From positions 669,606-733,605 of the forward strand of contig NZ_OUMZ01000007.1 of the NCBI RefSeq assembly GCF_900327775.1: a DNA stretch of 64,000 nucleotides, read 5' to 3'. The DNA is from Roseovarius sp. EL26 (GTDB lineage Bacteria > Pseudomonadota > Alphaproteobacteria > Rhodobacterales > Rhodobacteraceae). Within the stretch, counting starts at the first letter, position 1. Each line of letters starts with the position of its first letter. Below the pieces are notes generated by a model. The model did no database searches and was not told the DNA's origin. It saw only the letters and a program-made list of their open reading frames with translations. Position numbers and translations under genes: made by a program. Positions 44,272 to 52,463 of this stretch are shown piece after piece.

Positions 44272-44291
44272 AATAATTTGATCAAATTATT
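44272..44291. promoter_or_regulatory. Perfect 20-bp palindrome in the divergent promoter region
   Basis: AATAATTTGATCAAATTATT, each half 10 bp with no spacer. It lies 130 bp before the FAD-subunit gene (minus) and 103 bp before the E1 gene (plus). Placement between two divergent operons suggests an operator for a dimeric regulator; the regulator is not identified. Confidence 0.55.
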
Positions 44292-44393
44292 TTGTGAAAG
44301 TAGCATTGACCCAAATAAGACTTGCGAATTCGGCACAGTGTGGCGCATGAATTACGATGAGAGCGCAGAGTAATAACAGGGTCAGAGACTGAG

Positions 44394-46586
44394 ATGGACC
44401 GGGCAGAAATCGTTCACAATAATTTCCAAACACGTGTGGCGGGTAATGATCTTCCGCAGGGGCAAAATCCGGCTGGACCGTTGTCGTCCGAACTGGCCGA
44501 AAACCTGTTTCGCGCGCAATGCCTGTCGCGGGCATTGGACCGGGAAAGCCGGATGATGCAAAAAGCCGGGCAGGGGTTTTATACCATAGGGTCCTCAGGT
44601 CACGAAGGGATGGCGGCGGTTGCCGGTGCCTTGCGACCTACAGATATGGCGTTCCTGCATTACCGTGATGCGGCGTTTCAGATCGCAAGGGCGGGGCAAG
44701 TGCCGGGGCAAAATCCAATGTTGGACATGTTGCTGAGTTTTGCCACATCTGTTGACGATCCGATTTCTGGTGGGCGGCACAAGGTTCTTGGGTCAAAAGA
44801 GCTATTCATTCCACCGCAAACCTCAACCATTGCCAGTCACCTGCCCAAAGCTGTTGGGGCGGCCTATTCACTGGGCTTGGCCAAACGACATGCGCCAGAA
44901 CATCGTGTCTTGCCAGATGACAGCATCATCATGTGTTCCTTTGGCGATGCTTCTGCCAACCATTCTACGGCGCAGGGGGCATTCAACACGGCGGGGTGGG
45001 CGTCTTATCAATCGGTGCCGATGCCGTTGCTGTTTGTCTGCGAAGACAACGGCATCGGGATTTCCGTCAAAACGCCAAAGGGTTGGATTGCGGCGAGCCT
45101 GCAAAACAAGCCGGGGTTAAAATACTTCTCCTGCGACGGTCTGGATATCTACGACACCTACCGCGTGACGGCAGAGGCGGCCGCATATGTCCGGACGCGT
45201 CGCAAACCTGCCGTGCTGCATATCCGCACTGTGCGTCTTTATGGTCATGCAGGGCCGGATGTGGCGACGACCTATCTGTCGCGGACTGAGGTGGAGCGCG
45301 ATGAGGCTAATGACCCGCTGCTGCATTCGGTTCGGTTGTTGTCACAATCGAATGTAATGACGCCTAATAATGCATTGAATCTATATGATAAAACAAACCT
45401 TGATGTTCGAGGGATGTCATTAGAGGTGGTTAAACGACCAAGGCTGCAGTCAGCCGACCAAGTCATGGCCAGCCTGATCCCTCCAATACGCGATTGCGCT
45501 GCAGGCAACGGCCCGTCGGATGAAGCCCGCATACAGGCATTTGGTAGTGATATGCGCGTGATGAAAGAGCCGCAAATTCTGTCCAAACTGATAAACTGGA
45601 CCATGACCGATCTGATGTTGGAGCATTCCGAGATCACCGTGATGGGCGAAGATGTTGGTCGCAAAGGTGGCGTATACGGCGTGACACAAAAGCTGATGTC
45701 ACGCTTTGGTCCGGACAGGGTGATTGATACGCTGCTGGATGAACAATCCATTCTGGGGCTGTCAATCGGATTAGCGCACAACGGGTTCTTGCCGGTGCCA
45801 GAGATCCAGTTTCTGGCCTATCTGCACAACGCCGAAGACCAACTGCGCGGTGAGGCGGCGACGTTGTCGTTCTTCTCAGATGGTCAATACACCAACCCAA
45901 TGGTCATCCGGATCGCAGGTTTGGGATATCAAAAGGGCTTTGGCGGGCATTTCCACAATGACAACTCGGTTGCTGTGCTGCGCGACATCCCCGGTGTCAT
46001 ATTGGCCTGCCCCTCCAATGGCACGGATGCGGTACGGATGATGCGCGAATGTGTACGGCTCGCACGTGAAGAGCAGCGGGTTGTTGTGTTTTTGGAACCG
46101 ATTGCCCTTTATCCGATGCGAGACTTGCATGAGGCGGGGGATGAGGGGTGGCTTTGCCAATATCCCGAGCCCGGAGAAATCTCGAAATTGGGTGAGGTTG
46201 CGCAATCTGGTGAGGGCACTGACCTTGCAATCATCAGCTTTGCCAATGGGTATTACTTATCGAGGCAGGCACAAAAAACGCTAAAGGATCAAGGTGTTGA
46301 TGCGCGTGTGATTGATTTGCGCTGGCTCTCACCCTTGCCTGAAGAAGCGTTGATTGCCGCAGTCGCAAGCTGCGATAACATCCTGATTGTCGATGAGACA
46401 CGGCGCTCTGGTGGCGTGGCTGAGGCGTTAATGGCGATGATGGCCGAGCAATGCCCTAATACGCCTTGCAGGCGCCTGACAGCTGAGGATAGTTTTATCG
46501 CAACCGGTCCGGCCTATGCGGCGACCATGCCGTCAGCTGGCGGTATTGTGGACGCCGTACTCACTTTGCTAGCGGAAAACGCGTGA
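44394..46586 (+). CDS. Fused alpha-beta E1 component of a 2-oxo-acid dehydrogenase
   Basis: Thiamine-diphosphate-dependent E1, 730 residues, with the alpha-type half (about 1-330) and the beta-type half (about 390-730) in one chain. The ThDP/Mg motif is GDASANHSTAQGAFNTA...EDN, with GDA instead of the usual GDG. The beta half starts MTDLMLEHSEITVMGEDVGRKGGVYG and contains VIDTLLDEQSILGLSIGLA. Decarboxylates a branched-chain or related 2-oxo acid in known relatives. No E2 or E3 gene is adjacent, so it must share those from elsewhere. The start is uncertain; the ribosome-binding site is weak. Confidence 0.87.
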   Translation: MDRAEIVHNNFQTRVAGNDLPQGQNPAGPLSSELAENLFRAQCLSRALDRESRMMQKAGQGFYTIGSSGHEGMAAVAGALRPTDMAFLHYRDAAFQIARAGQVPGQNPMLDMLLSFATSVDDPISGGRHKVLGSKELFIPPQTSTIASHLPKAVGAAYSLGLAKRHAPEHRVLPDDSIIMCSFGDASANHSTAQGAFNTAGWASYQSVPMPLLFVCEDNGIGISVKTPKGWIAASLQNKPGLKYFSCDGLDIYDTYRVTAEAAAYVRTRRKPAVLHIRTVRLYGHAGPDVATTYLSRTEVERDEANDPLLHSVRLLSQSNVMTPNNALNLYDKTNLDVRGMSLEVVKRPRLQSADQVMASLIPPIRDCAAGNGPSDEARIQAFGSDMRVMKEPQILSKLINWTMTDLMLEHSEITVMGEDVGRKGGVYGVTQKLMSRFGPDRVIDTLLDEQSILGLSIGLAHNGFLPVPEIQFLAYLHNAEDQLRGEAATLSFFSDGQYTNPMVIRIAGLGYQKGFGGHFHNDNSVAVLRDIPGVILACPSNGTDAVRMMRECVRLAREEQRVVVFLEPIALYPMRDLHEAGDEGWLCQYPEPGEISKLGEVAQSGEGTDLAIISFANGYYLSRQAQKTLKDQGVDARVIDLRWLSPLPEEALIAAVASCDNILIVDETRRSGGVAEALMAMMAEQCPNTPCRRLTAEDSFIATGPAYAATMPSAGGIVDAVLTLLAENA

Positions 46587-46757
46587 GTAATTACGCGTTG
46601 ATATAATTTGGCTTCCGTTACGTCAGAAGATGCCCTGATTAAGGCAGCCGGGTGAAATATAGCCACTATTACATTATATAGTCTGATGAATAGGATGAAG
46701 GCATTGAGTGTTCATTCTAATATGATGTGGCAACAATCCGAAGTGAAACCCTGATCC

Positions 46758-47963
46758 ATGCCGGATATCGATGGAACAAACGAAGACGATGATATCGGTG
46801 TTACCAGTAACAATGGGACACTCGGTGCGGATACGATTGCGGGCCCAATTGACAACGTTGAGGCCAGACAGGGCAATGACACGATAGCTATCACAGATAG
46901 CACGCTTTCGGGTCGTGTCAGGGGCAATGGCGGAAATGACGAAATATCGGTCTCAAACAGCACTGTGACCGGTAACTTGGCCGGCAATGGCGGCGCTGAT
47001 ACCATTACCGTAAATGATAGCATACTGTCTGCGCGCTTGAATGGCGGGGGTGGAGACGACACTGTTTTCATTGAAGGTACCTCGGTAACCCGTGTTAATC
47101 TGGGCAATAATAATGACAGCCTGGATTTCGTGGATTCATCCTCATCTCAGGGATTATTTGGGGGCGGTGGAACCGATGCCTTAAACTTGCCATTGGGAAC
47201 GATTGTAACCGATGATGCGCTTGCTGACCCTTTCACGGTTGAACTTGGGGTTGCATACACCCTGACCAGTGGGTCGTTTCTTTTGCCTTCGGGGCAGACG
47301 GTAAGTTATTCACAATTTGAAAACGGGACTGGTATTGCTTGTTTCACCGCCGGCACATTGATTGCGACCGCGGATGGAGCCAAACCCGTCGAGGAGATCC
47401 GGCTAGGTGATCTTGTTCTGACTATGGATTGTGGCCTTCAGCCGGTACGATGGATTGGCGCACGGGGGCTGTCGGAACGCGATCTTTATGACCGGCCAGA
47501 GCTACGGCCGGTATTAATTCGTCAGGGCGCACTAGGGGATGGTTACCCTGCGCAAGACCTTAAAGTATCACCGCAGCATCGCATTTTGATCAGGTCCCGC
47601 ATTGCAAAACGGATGTTTGGGCACATGGAAGTTCTGATTCCTGCGATCAAACTGCTGGATATTGATGGCGTCGAGCAATGCGATGGCAGCGAAGATGTGG
47701 CGTATTTCCACCTGATGTTTGATATGCATCAGGTGATCTTCTCTAATGGGCAACCCAGCGAAAGTCTTTATGCCGGGCAAGAGGCGTTGAAGTCGCTACA
47801 GCTTTCGGCTTATCTGGAGCTGCTCACATTGTTCCCAGAGCTGCAAGGAAAGGGTCACAGGCCACCCCCAGCGCGCGCCTTTGTGAAGAAAACAGCTCAA
47901 ATATCTAGCTTGCTGAGCCGTCATAAGAAAAACGATCAACCGTTGCTGTCAAATCGCCTGTAA
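46758..47963 (+). CDS. Hint-domain protein with beta-roll-like N-terminal repeats
   Basis: A 401-residue protein. Residues ~1-150 hold repeated N-D/G-G-N-D-x-I units (GNDTIAIT, GNDEISVS, GADTITV, GDDTVFI), like degenerate RTX or choice-of-anchor beta-roll repeats. A Hint_2 (hedgehog/intein) domain starts at Cys195 (CFTAGTLIATADGAKPVEEI) and includes SPQHRILI, the conserved His block. Family members autocleave in characterised hedgehog/intein proteins, but no C-terminal extein motif is obvious here. There is no signal peptide; type I secretion is likely. Alphaproteobacteria often have several such proteins of unknown role. Confidence 0.85.
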   Translation: MPDIDGTNEDDDIGVTSNNGTLGADTIAGPIDNVEARQGNDTIAITDSTLSGRVRGNGGNDEISVSNSTVTGNLAGNGGADTITVNDSILSARLNGGGGDDTVFIEGTSVTRVNLGNNNDSLDFVDSSSSQGLFGGGGTDALNLPLGTIVTDDALADPFTVELGVAYTLTSGSFLLPSGQTVSYSQFENGTGIACFTAGTLIATADGAKPVEEIRLGDLVLTMDCGLQPVRWIGARGLSERDLYDRPELRPVLIRQGALGDGYPAQDLKVSPQHRILIRSRIAKRMFGHMEVLIPAIKLLDIDGVEQCDGSEDVAYFHLMFDMHQVIFSNGQPSESLYAGQEALKSLQLSAYLELLTLFPELQGKGHRPPPARAFVKKTAQISSLLSRHKKNDQPLLSNRL

Positions 47964-47982
47964 GCGTCGAGAGATGACGCCG

Positions 47983-48348
47983 TTAGCGTAAGGCAATCAG
48001 ACCCAACCAAAACGCTCCCCAACACAAGATCAGGCTGAGGCCGATATTTGCACCCGCTAGAATGTAAGTGCGTTCACGGTGTAATTGCAGGGATTGATAC
48101 GCAAAGCTGGAAAATGTGGTGAAGCCACCGCAAAAACCAAATACAAGTCGCTGTTCTTGCTGGGAAAGCAGGTCAGTGGATGGGCCAAGGTAGGACACCC
48201 AGAGACCCAGCAAAAAGCACCCTAAAACATTGACGATCATAGTTGCTAACGGCAATTCATGCGTGACCATCTGTGATGTCAGATGGCGTAAAACCGCTCC
48301 TGAACCACCGCCCAAGGCAAACAGAAGATGCAGGTAAAAGTCGCTCAT
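47983..48348 (-). CDS. crcB: CrcB/Fluc fluoride channel, second subunit
   Basis: Fluoride exporter (Fluc), 121 residues with four predicted helices. Motifs are GGGSGAVLRHL near the N-terminus and GFCGGFTTFSSFAYQ with the conserved Phe residues. It overlaps the upstream crcB copy by 4 nt. Two non-identical crcB genes side by side are usual for species that form heterodimeric channels. Confidence 0.92.
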   Translation of the reverse strand: MSDFYLHLLFALGGGSGAVLRHLTSQMVTHELPLATMIVNVLGCFLLGLWVSYLGPSTDLLSQQEQRLVFGFCGGFTTFSSFAYQSLQLHRERTYILAGANIGLSLILCWGAFWLGLIALR

Positions 48349-48713
48349 TCTGTAACCTCGCCAGTGTGATATCGGCGGCCAAGCGCCTCGCCCAAAATTG
48401 CTGCAGCCAGACCGCAGATGATTTCAAGCGCGGGTGCGGTAAGAACATGCCAGCTACCTGCATCTGCAAGGCGTGCGATTTCAGCCATGAACGACGAAAA
48501 CGTCGACAGCCCGCCGCAAAATCCCACCGCGCCAAGGTGAATGACATGGGCATGGACCCGGTGACGCACTGCGTAAAGCCAGCCCAGAATAAAACAGGCC
48601 ACGACATTGATGCCAAAGGTGGCGGTGACAAAAGGAAGCCCGGGGATCTCAAGCGAAAACAGTTCACGCAAAAGCGACCCCAAAGCGCCACCAATGAAGA
48701 CGGCGATATACAT
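48345..48713 (-). CDS. crcB: CrcB/Fluc fluoride channel, first subunit
   Basis: Fluoride channel subunit, 122 residues from the ATG at 48713, where the conserved MYIAVFIGGALGSLLRE begins. A TTG at 48746 is open in frame but lacks a ribosome-binding site. The GFCGGLSTFSSFMAE motif matches its partner downstream. Inner membrane, four helices, dual-topology dimer in studied members. I found no fluoride riboswitch consensus in the ~135 bp upstream. Confidence 0.92.
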   Translation of the reverse strand: MYIAVFIGGALGSLLRELFSLEIPGLPFVTATFGINVVACFILGWLYAVRHRVHAHVIHLGAVGFCGGLSTFSSFMAEIARLADAGSWHVLTAPALEIICGLAAAILGEALGRRYHTGEVTE

Positions 48714-48800
48714 AAGAAGTGTTTTCAAGAGCCTGCATCCAGTCAATGATCCACTAAGGCATAAAGTGGCGGCCTTAAGGTTTCAATGACAAGAACAAGC

Positions 48801-48828
48801 TCTCCTATGAGGCAAGGCCCATAGGAGA
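48801..48828 (-). terminator. Terminator after the CoA transferase gene
   Basis: 9-bp stem TCTCCTATG / CATAGGAGA, extended by a GGC/GCC pair after a one-base bulge. It lies 20 nt beyond the stop of the CoA-transferase gene, and the minus strand then runs into the T-rich GCTTGTTCTTG. Confidence 0.6.
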
Positions 48829-48848
48829 ACATGAAAAAGACGTGGCCC

Positions 48849-50780
48849 TTACATCGATTGTATGGCCTGATGCGCTTCGTCTTGGCTCTCAAAAATATGC
48901 GGCTGCACCCCACGTTTAGCTAGAGTTTCCTTCATTTTCAAACGCATAAAGGCACTGGTGGTGTAGCGTACAGTTGAAAGACTGTATTGCGATAGAACCT
49001 GTTCAACCAACAGCGCATAGTCATCATAAAGATCATCGGCAATCCGGAACTGGTTCTGGTTGATAACCGTTTTCACGCTTTGCCCGGTTGTCTCATAGGC
49101 GGCAACCAGAGCTTTGTTTAGATCCTGAATGTCGCCTCTTTTCTTGATGCTCCAACCCTCGAGGTTGACGAACATATAATTTCGCTCGGCATCATAGGTG
49201 ATGCGTTCGGACAGATTTACGTTCAATAGCGTATCCAAAAGCCCCATCGGTTGATCAATAAAGATCCGGCTGTCCATGACCGAGACATTCTCGATGATTG
49301 GGGTGAAACCCATCTGGCCAAGAATATCTTTTTCCAGATCAATGCCCGGTGCGATTTCAATCAGTTCCAACCCTTTAGGGGTCAGTTGGAACACGCAACG
49401 TTCGGTCACATAAAGAACTGGCTGGGCACGGCTGCTGGCATAGGTGCCAGAAAAAGTGATCTGATCGACCAGCGGCACGAACTTGCGGTTCCTGCCTTCC
49501 TGTACGATGCGCAGTTTGCCATCCTCGGCCGCGACCTGTAGGCCACCTGCGGTAAAGGTACCGGCAAAAGCCACGGCGCGGGAATTCTGCGAAATGTTGA
49601 TAAATCCGCCAGAGCCGTTCAAACGCCCACCAAAATGCGACGAGTTCACGTTGCCTTCGCGGTCACATTGCGCGATGCCCAGACAGGTCAGGTCAAGCCC
49701 GCCGCCATCGTAGAAATCGAACATCTGGTTTTGGTCGATGATTGCATCGGCATTGCGGGATGAGCCAAAGCTTGATCCTCCCGCCAGAACGCCACCCACA
49801 GCCCCGGCCTCGGTGGTCAGGGTGATATAGGGAGTTAGTTTTTCTTCATTGGCGATGGCAGCAACGCCATCAGGGGCGCCAACACCAAGGTTTACCGCGC
49901 CGTTTGGCGGTAGTTCAAACGCGGCACGTCGGGCGATGATTTTGCGCTGATCGAGTGGCATTTTCGGCATGTTTTCTACCGGTACCCGGATTTCACCGGA
50001 CAGGGCAGGGTCATGCATCACGCCGTAGTTCATGCGGTGCATGTCTTGCGGATCTGCAACAACAACGCAATCGACCAACAGGCCGGGCACTTTGACATCC
50101 TTAGGGCTAATCGATCCGGGTTCGACAATCCGTTCGACCTGCGCAATCACCAGACCACCGTTGTTATGTGCGGCCATCGCCTGCGCCAGAACATCCAGTG
50201 TCAGGGCCTCACGTTCCATGCTGATATTGCCTGACGGGTCGGCACTAGTGCCACGGATCAGGGCCACATCGATTTTTGTGGCCTTGTAGAATAACCATTC
50301 CTCGCCATCGATATTGTGCAGTTTAACAATATCTTCTTCGGTCTTTCTGTTGACCTTGGCCCCGCCATGGCGCGGATCGACAAAGGTATGCAGGCCAACC
50401 TTAGAGAAAAGCCCCGGCTGACCGGCTGCACAGGTGCGATAGAGCTGCGAGATGACACCCTGTGGCAGATTGTAGCCACAAATACGGTTTTCTTGCGCGG
50501 CTTGGGCTACTTTGGGCATGCGTCCAAAATTGCCTGCAATCACGCGTTTGAGCAGGCCATCATGGTGCAAACGGCCAGTACCCAAGCCCTTGCTGTCGCC
50601 AGCGCCCGCGCACATGATCAAGGTCAGGTCGCGTGGGTGATTTTCCTCAAGAAACCGTTTTTCCAACGCCGCATGCAGCATTTCAGGAATACAGCTTTGA
50701 ACAAACCCGGTGGTGGTGACCACGTCTTCATCGCGAATAAGCGTCATCGCATGTTCGACGGTTGTTACCTTGTCTTTCAT
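48849..50780 (-). CDS. Acyl-CoA:carboxylate CoA-transferase (fused alpha-beta, family I)
   Basis: CoA transferase of the acetate/3-oxoacid or propionate type, 643 residues, with the two subunit domains fused (about 1-270 and 280-643). The second domain contains TLTTEAGAVGGVLAGG with the likely catalytic Glu, and GNVNSSHFGGRLNGSGGFINIS. It moves CoA between short-chain acids and acyl-CoA, probably activating a short carboxylate such as 3- or 4-hydroxybutyrate or acetoacetate. It sits 203 bp downstream of gabD, with its own repeat-rich upstream region. Confidence 0.87.
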   Translation of the reverse strand: MKDKVTTVEHAMTLIRDEDVVTTTGFVQSCIPEMLHAALEKRFLEENHPRDLTLIMCAGAGDSKGLGTGRLHHDGLLKRVIAGNFGRMPKVAQAAQENRICGYNLPQGVISQLYRTCAAGQPGLFSKVGLHTFVDPRHGGAKVNRKTEEDIVKLHNIDGEEWLFYKATKIDVALIRGTSADPSGNISMEREALTLDVLAQAMAAHNNGGLVIAQVERIVEPGSISPKDVKVPGLLVDCVVVADPQDMHRMNYGVMHDPALSGEIRVPVENMPKMPLDQRKIIARRAAFELPPNGAVNLGVGAPDGVAAIANEEKLTPYITLTTEAGAVGGVLAGGSSFGSSRNADAIIDQNQMFDFYDGGGLDLTCLGIAQCDREGNVNSSHFGGRLNGSGGFINISQNSRAVAFAGTFTAGGLQVAAEDGKLRIVQEGRNRKFVPLVDQITFSGTYASSRAQPVLYVTERCVFQLTPKGLELIEIAPGIDLEKDILGQMGFTPIIENVSVMDSRIFIDQPMGLLDTLLNVNLSERITYDAERNYMFVNLEGWSIKKRGDIQDLNKALVAAYETTGQSVKTVINQNQFRIADDLYDDYALLVEQVLSQYSLSTVRYTTSAFMRLKMKETLAKRGVQPHIFESQDEAHQAIQSM

Positions 50781-50887
50781 CTAATCGATCTTCCTGTTGG
50801 GCGTGTGCATTGATGCGGGAAGTTATGCCTTGGTAATTTTTGGCAAGTTTTTATGGTGTTTCTGTACTATTTATTATGCAGTGAATC

Positions 50888-50960
50888 CGTCTTCCGCAAG
50901 GGAAACTTTACTTCCAGTTAGGAAAGTAATATTCCGCAAGGTAAAATAATGCGGAAGACG
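50888..50960. promoter_or_regulatory. Cluster of repeats upstream of the CoA-transferase gene
   Basis: Inverted 11-bp pair CGTCTTCCGCA (50888-50898) and TGCGGAAGACG (50950-50960). A direct repeat TTCCGCAAGG occurs at 50892-50901 and 50932-50941, exactly 40 bp apart. Between them TTACTTCC and GGAAAGTAA form another inverted pair. This suggests a multi-site operator for the CoA-transferase promoter at 107-180 bp from its start. Confidence 0.55.
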
Positions 50961-50983
50961 TATTGCTAAATTTGCCTTGGGGA

Positions 50984-52453
50984 TCAACTGATCCCGCCCA
51001 GACAGACGTATTTCAGCTCCAGATAGTCATCCATACCGTATTTTGAGCCTTCACGCCCTAGACCGGATTGTTTGACGCCGCCAAACGGGGCTACTTCGGT
51101 TGAGATCAATCCGGTGTTGACGCCGACCATGCCGGTTTCAATCCGTTCGGCCACGCGCCAGACGCGCGACAGATCATTGGCATAGAAGTAACCGGCCAGA
51201 CCAAATTCGCTGTCGTTGGCCAGTGCAATGACTTCATCCTCGGTTTCAAACCGGATAAGTGGCGCGACCGGGCCAAAGGTCTCTTCTTTTGACACCAACG
51301 CAGAGGTTGGAACATCAGCCAGCAGGGTGGGTTCAAAGAATGTGCCATCAAGGCGTTTGCCACCAACCAAAACACGTGCGCCTTTGGCTGTGGCATCTGC
51401 AAGATGTTCCTCAACCTTGGCAACCGCACTTTCGTTGATCAGTGGGCCAGTGGTCACGCCAGCATCCATCCCGTTGCCGGGGGTCAACTTAGAGACGGCT
51501 GCGGCCAACTTTTCTGCAAAAGCGTCATAAACGCCCGATTGCACATAGATCCGATTGGCGCAGACACAGGTTTGGCCGTTGTTGCGGAACTTGGCAATCA
51601 TGGCACCCTCAACCGCGGCATCCAGATCAGCATCATCAAAGACAATGAACGGCGCGTTGCCGCCCAGCTCTAGCGACATCTTTTTGATGGTATCGGCGCC
51701 CTGACGCATCAGGATCTGACCCACACGGGTAGAGCCGGTAAAGGTGATCTTGGCCACTTTGGGATTGGCGCACATTTCTTCGCCCGTGCCGCGCGAGTTG
51801 CTGTTGGGCAGCACGCTGAAGACACCGGCAGGCACGCCCGCACGTTCTGCCAGAACGGCCATAGAGATGGCAGACAGGGGGGTCAGCTCGGCTGGACGCA
51901 CCACAAAGCTACAGCCAGCGGCAAGAGCAGGGGCCACTTTGCGGGCGATCATTGCATTGGGGAAGTTCCACGGCGTGATGGCTCCGACAACCCCGACGGG
52001 TTGTTTCAGAACGACGATGCGTTTGTCGCGCTGGTGGCCCGGAATTGTATCGCCATAGACGCGCTTGGCCTCTTCTGCGAACCACTCTATGAACGACGCA
52101 CCATAGGCGATCTCACCTTTGGCTTCGGCCAGAGGTTTGCCCATTTCGGCACACAGGATGGTGCCCAGATCATCCTGTGCCTCGATCATCAGATCAAACC
52201 ACTTGCGCAGAACGGCAGCGCGTTCCTTGCCCGTCCATTCAGCCCAATCTTTTTGCGCCACGTATGCGGCATCAATAGCCTCTTGCACATCGGCGATGGT
52301 GCTGTCGGTGACCTCGGTGATGAGGGCACCTGTGGCGGGGTTGGTCACGGCAAAGCGGCTGTCGCTGCTACGCCATTCGCCGTTGATGTAGGCCCGACCC
52401 TCTAACAGGGTCGGATCGTTCAAATTTAGCGTGTTTGCGTTTGTATCCAGCAT
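50984..52453 (-). CDS. gabD: NAD(P)-dependent succinate-semialdehyde dehydrogenase
   Basis: Aldehyde dehydrogenase, 489 residues, oxidising succinate semialdehyde to succinate in GABA breakdown. The catalytic Glu lies in SLELGGNAPF and the catalytic Cys in NNGQTCVCANR. The cofactor-binding TFTGSTRVGQ is also present. The C-terminal GGVKQSGLGREGSKYGMDDYLELKY is typical of GabD. It lies 10 nt downstream of gabT, so gabT-gabD is one unit that feeds succinate to the TCA cycle. The family includes close relatives with other aldehydes as substrates; the gabT neighbour supports this call. Confidence 0.93.
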   Translation of the reverse strand: MLDTNANTLNLNDPTLLEGRAYINGEWRSSDSRFAVTNPATGALITEVTDSTIADVQEAIDAAYVAQKDWAEWTGKERAAVLRKWFDLMIEAQDDLGTILCAEMGKPLAEAKGEIAYGASFIEWFAEEAKRVYGDTIPGHQRDKRIVVLKQPVGVVGAITPWNFPNAMIARKVAPALAAGCSFVVRPAELTPLSAISMAVLAERAGVPAGVFSVLPNSNSRGTGEEMCANPKVAKITFTGSTRVGQILMRQGADTIKKMSLELGGNAPFIVFDDADLDAAVEGAMIAKFRNNGQTCVCANRIYVQSGVYDAFAEKLAAAVSKLTPGNGMDAGVTTGPLINESAVAKVEEHLADATAKGARVLVGGKRLDGTFFEPTLLADVPTSALVSKEETFGPVAPLIRFETEDEVIALANDSEFGLAGYFYANDLSRVWRVAERIETGMVGVNTGLISTEVAPFGGVKQSGLGREGSKYGMDDYLELKYVCLGGIS

Positions 52454-52463
52454 CTTACGCTCC

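Noticed and set aside
48714-48848. Fluoride riboswitch before the crcB pair
   Set aside because: I searched for the conserved GGNGAUGG and pseudoknot pattern by eye and did not find it; only the CoA-transferase terminator is visible.
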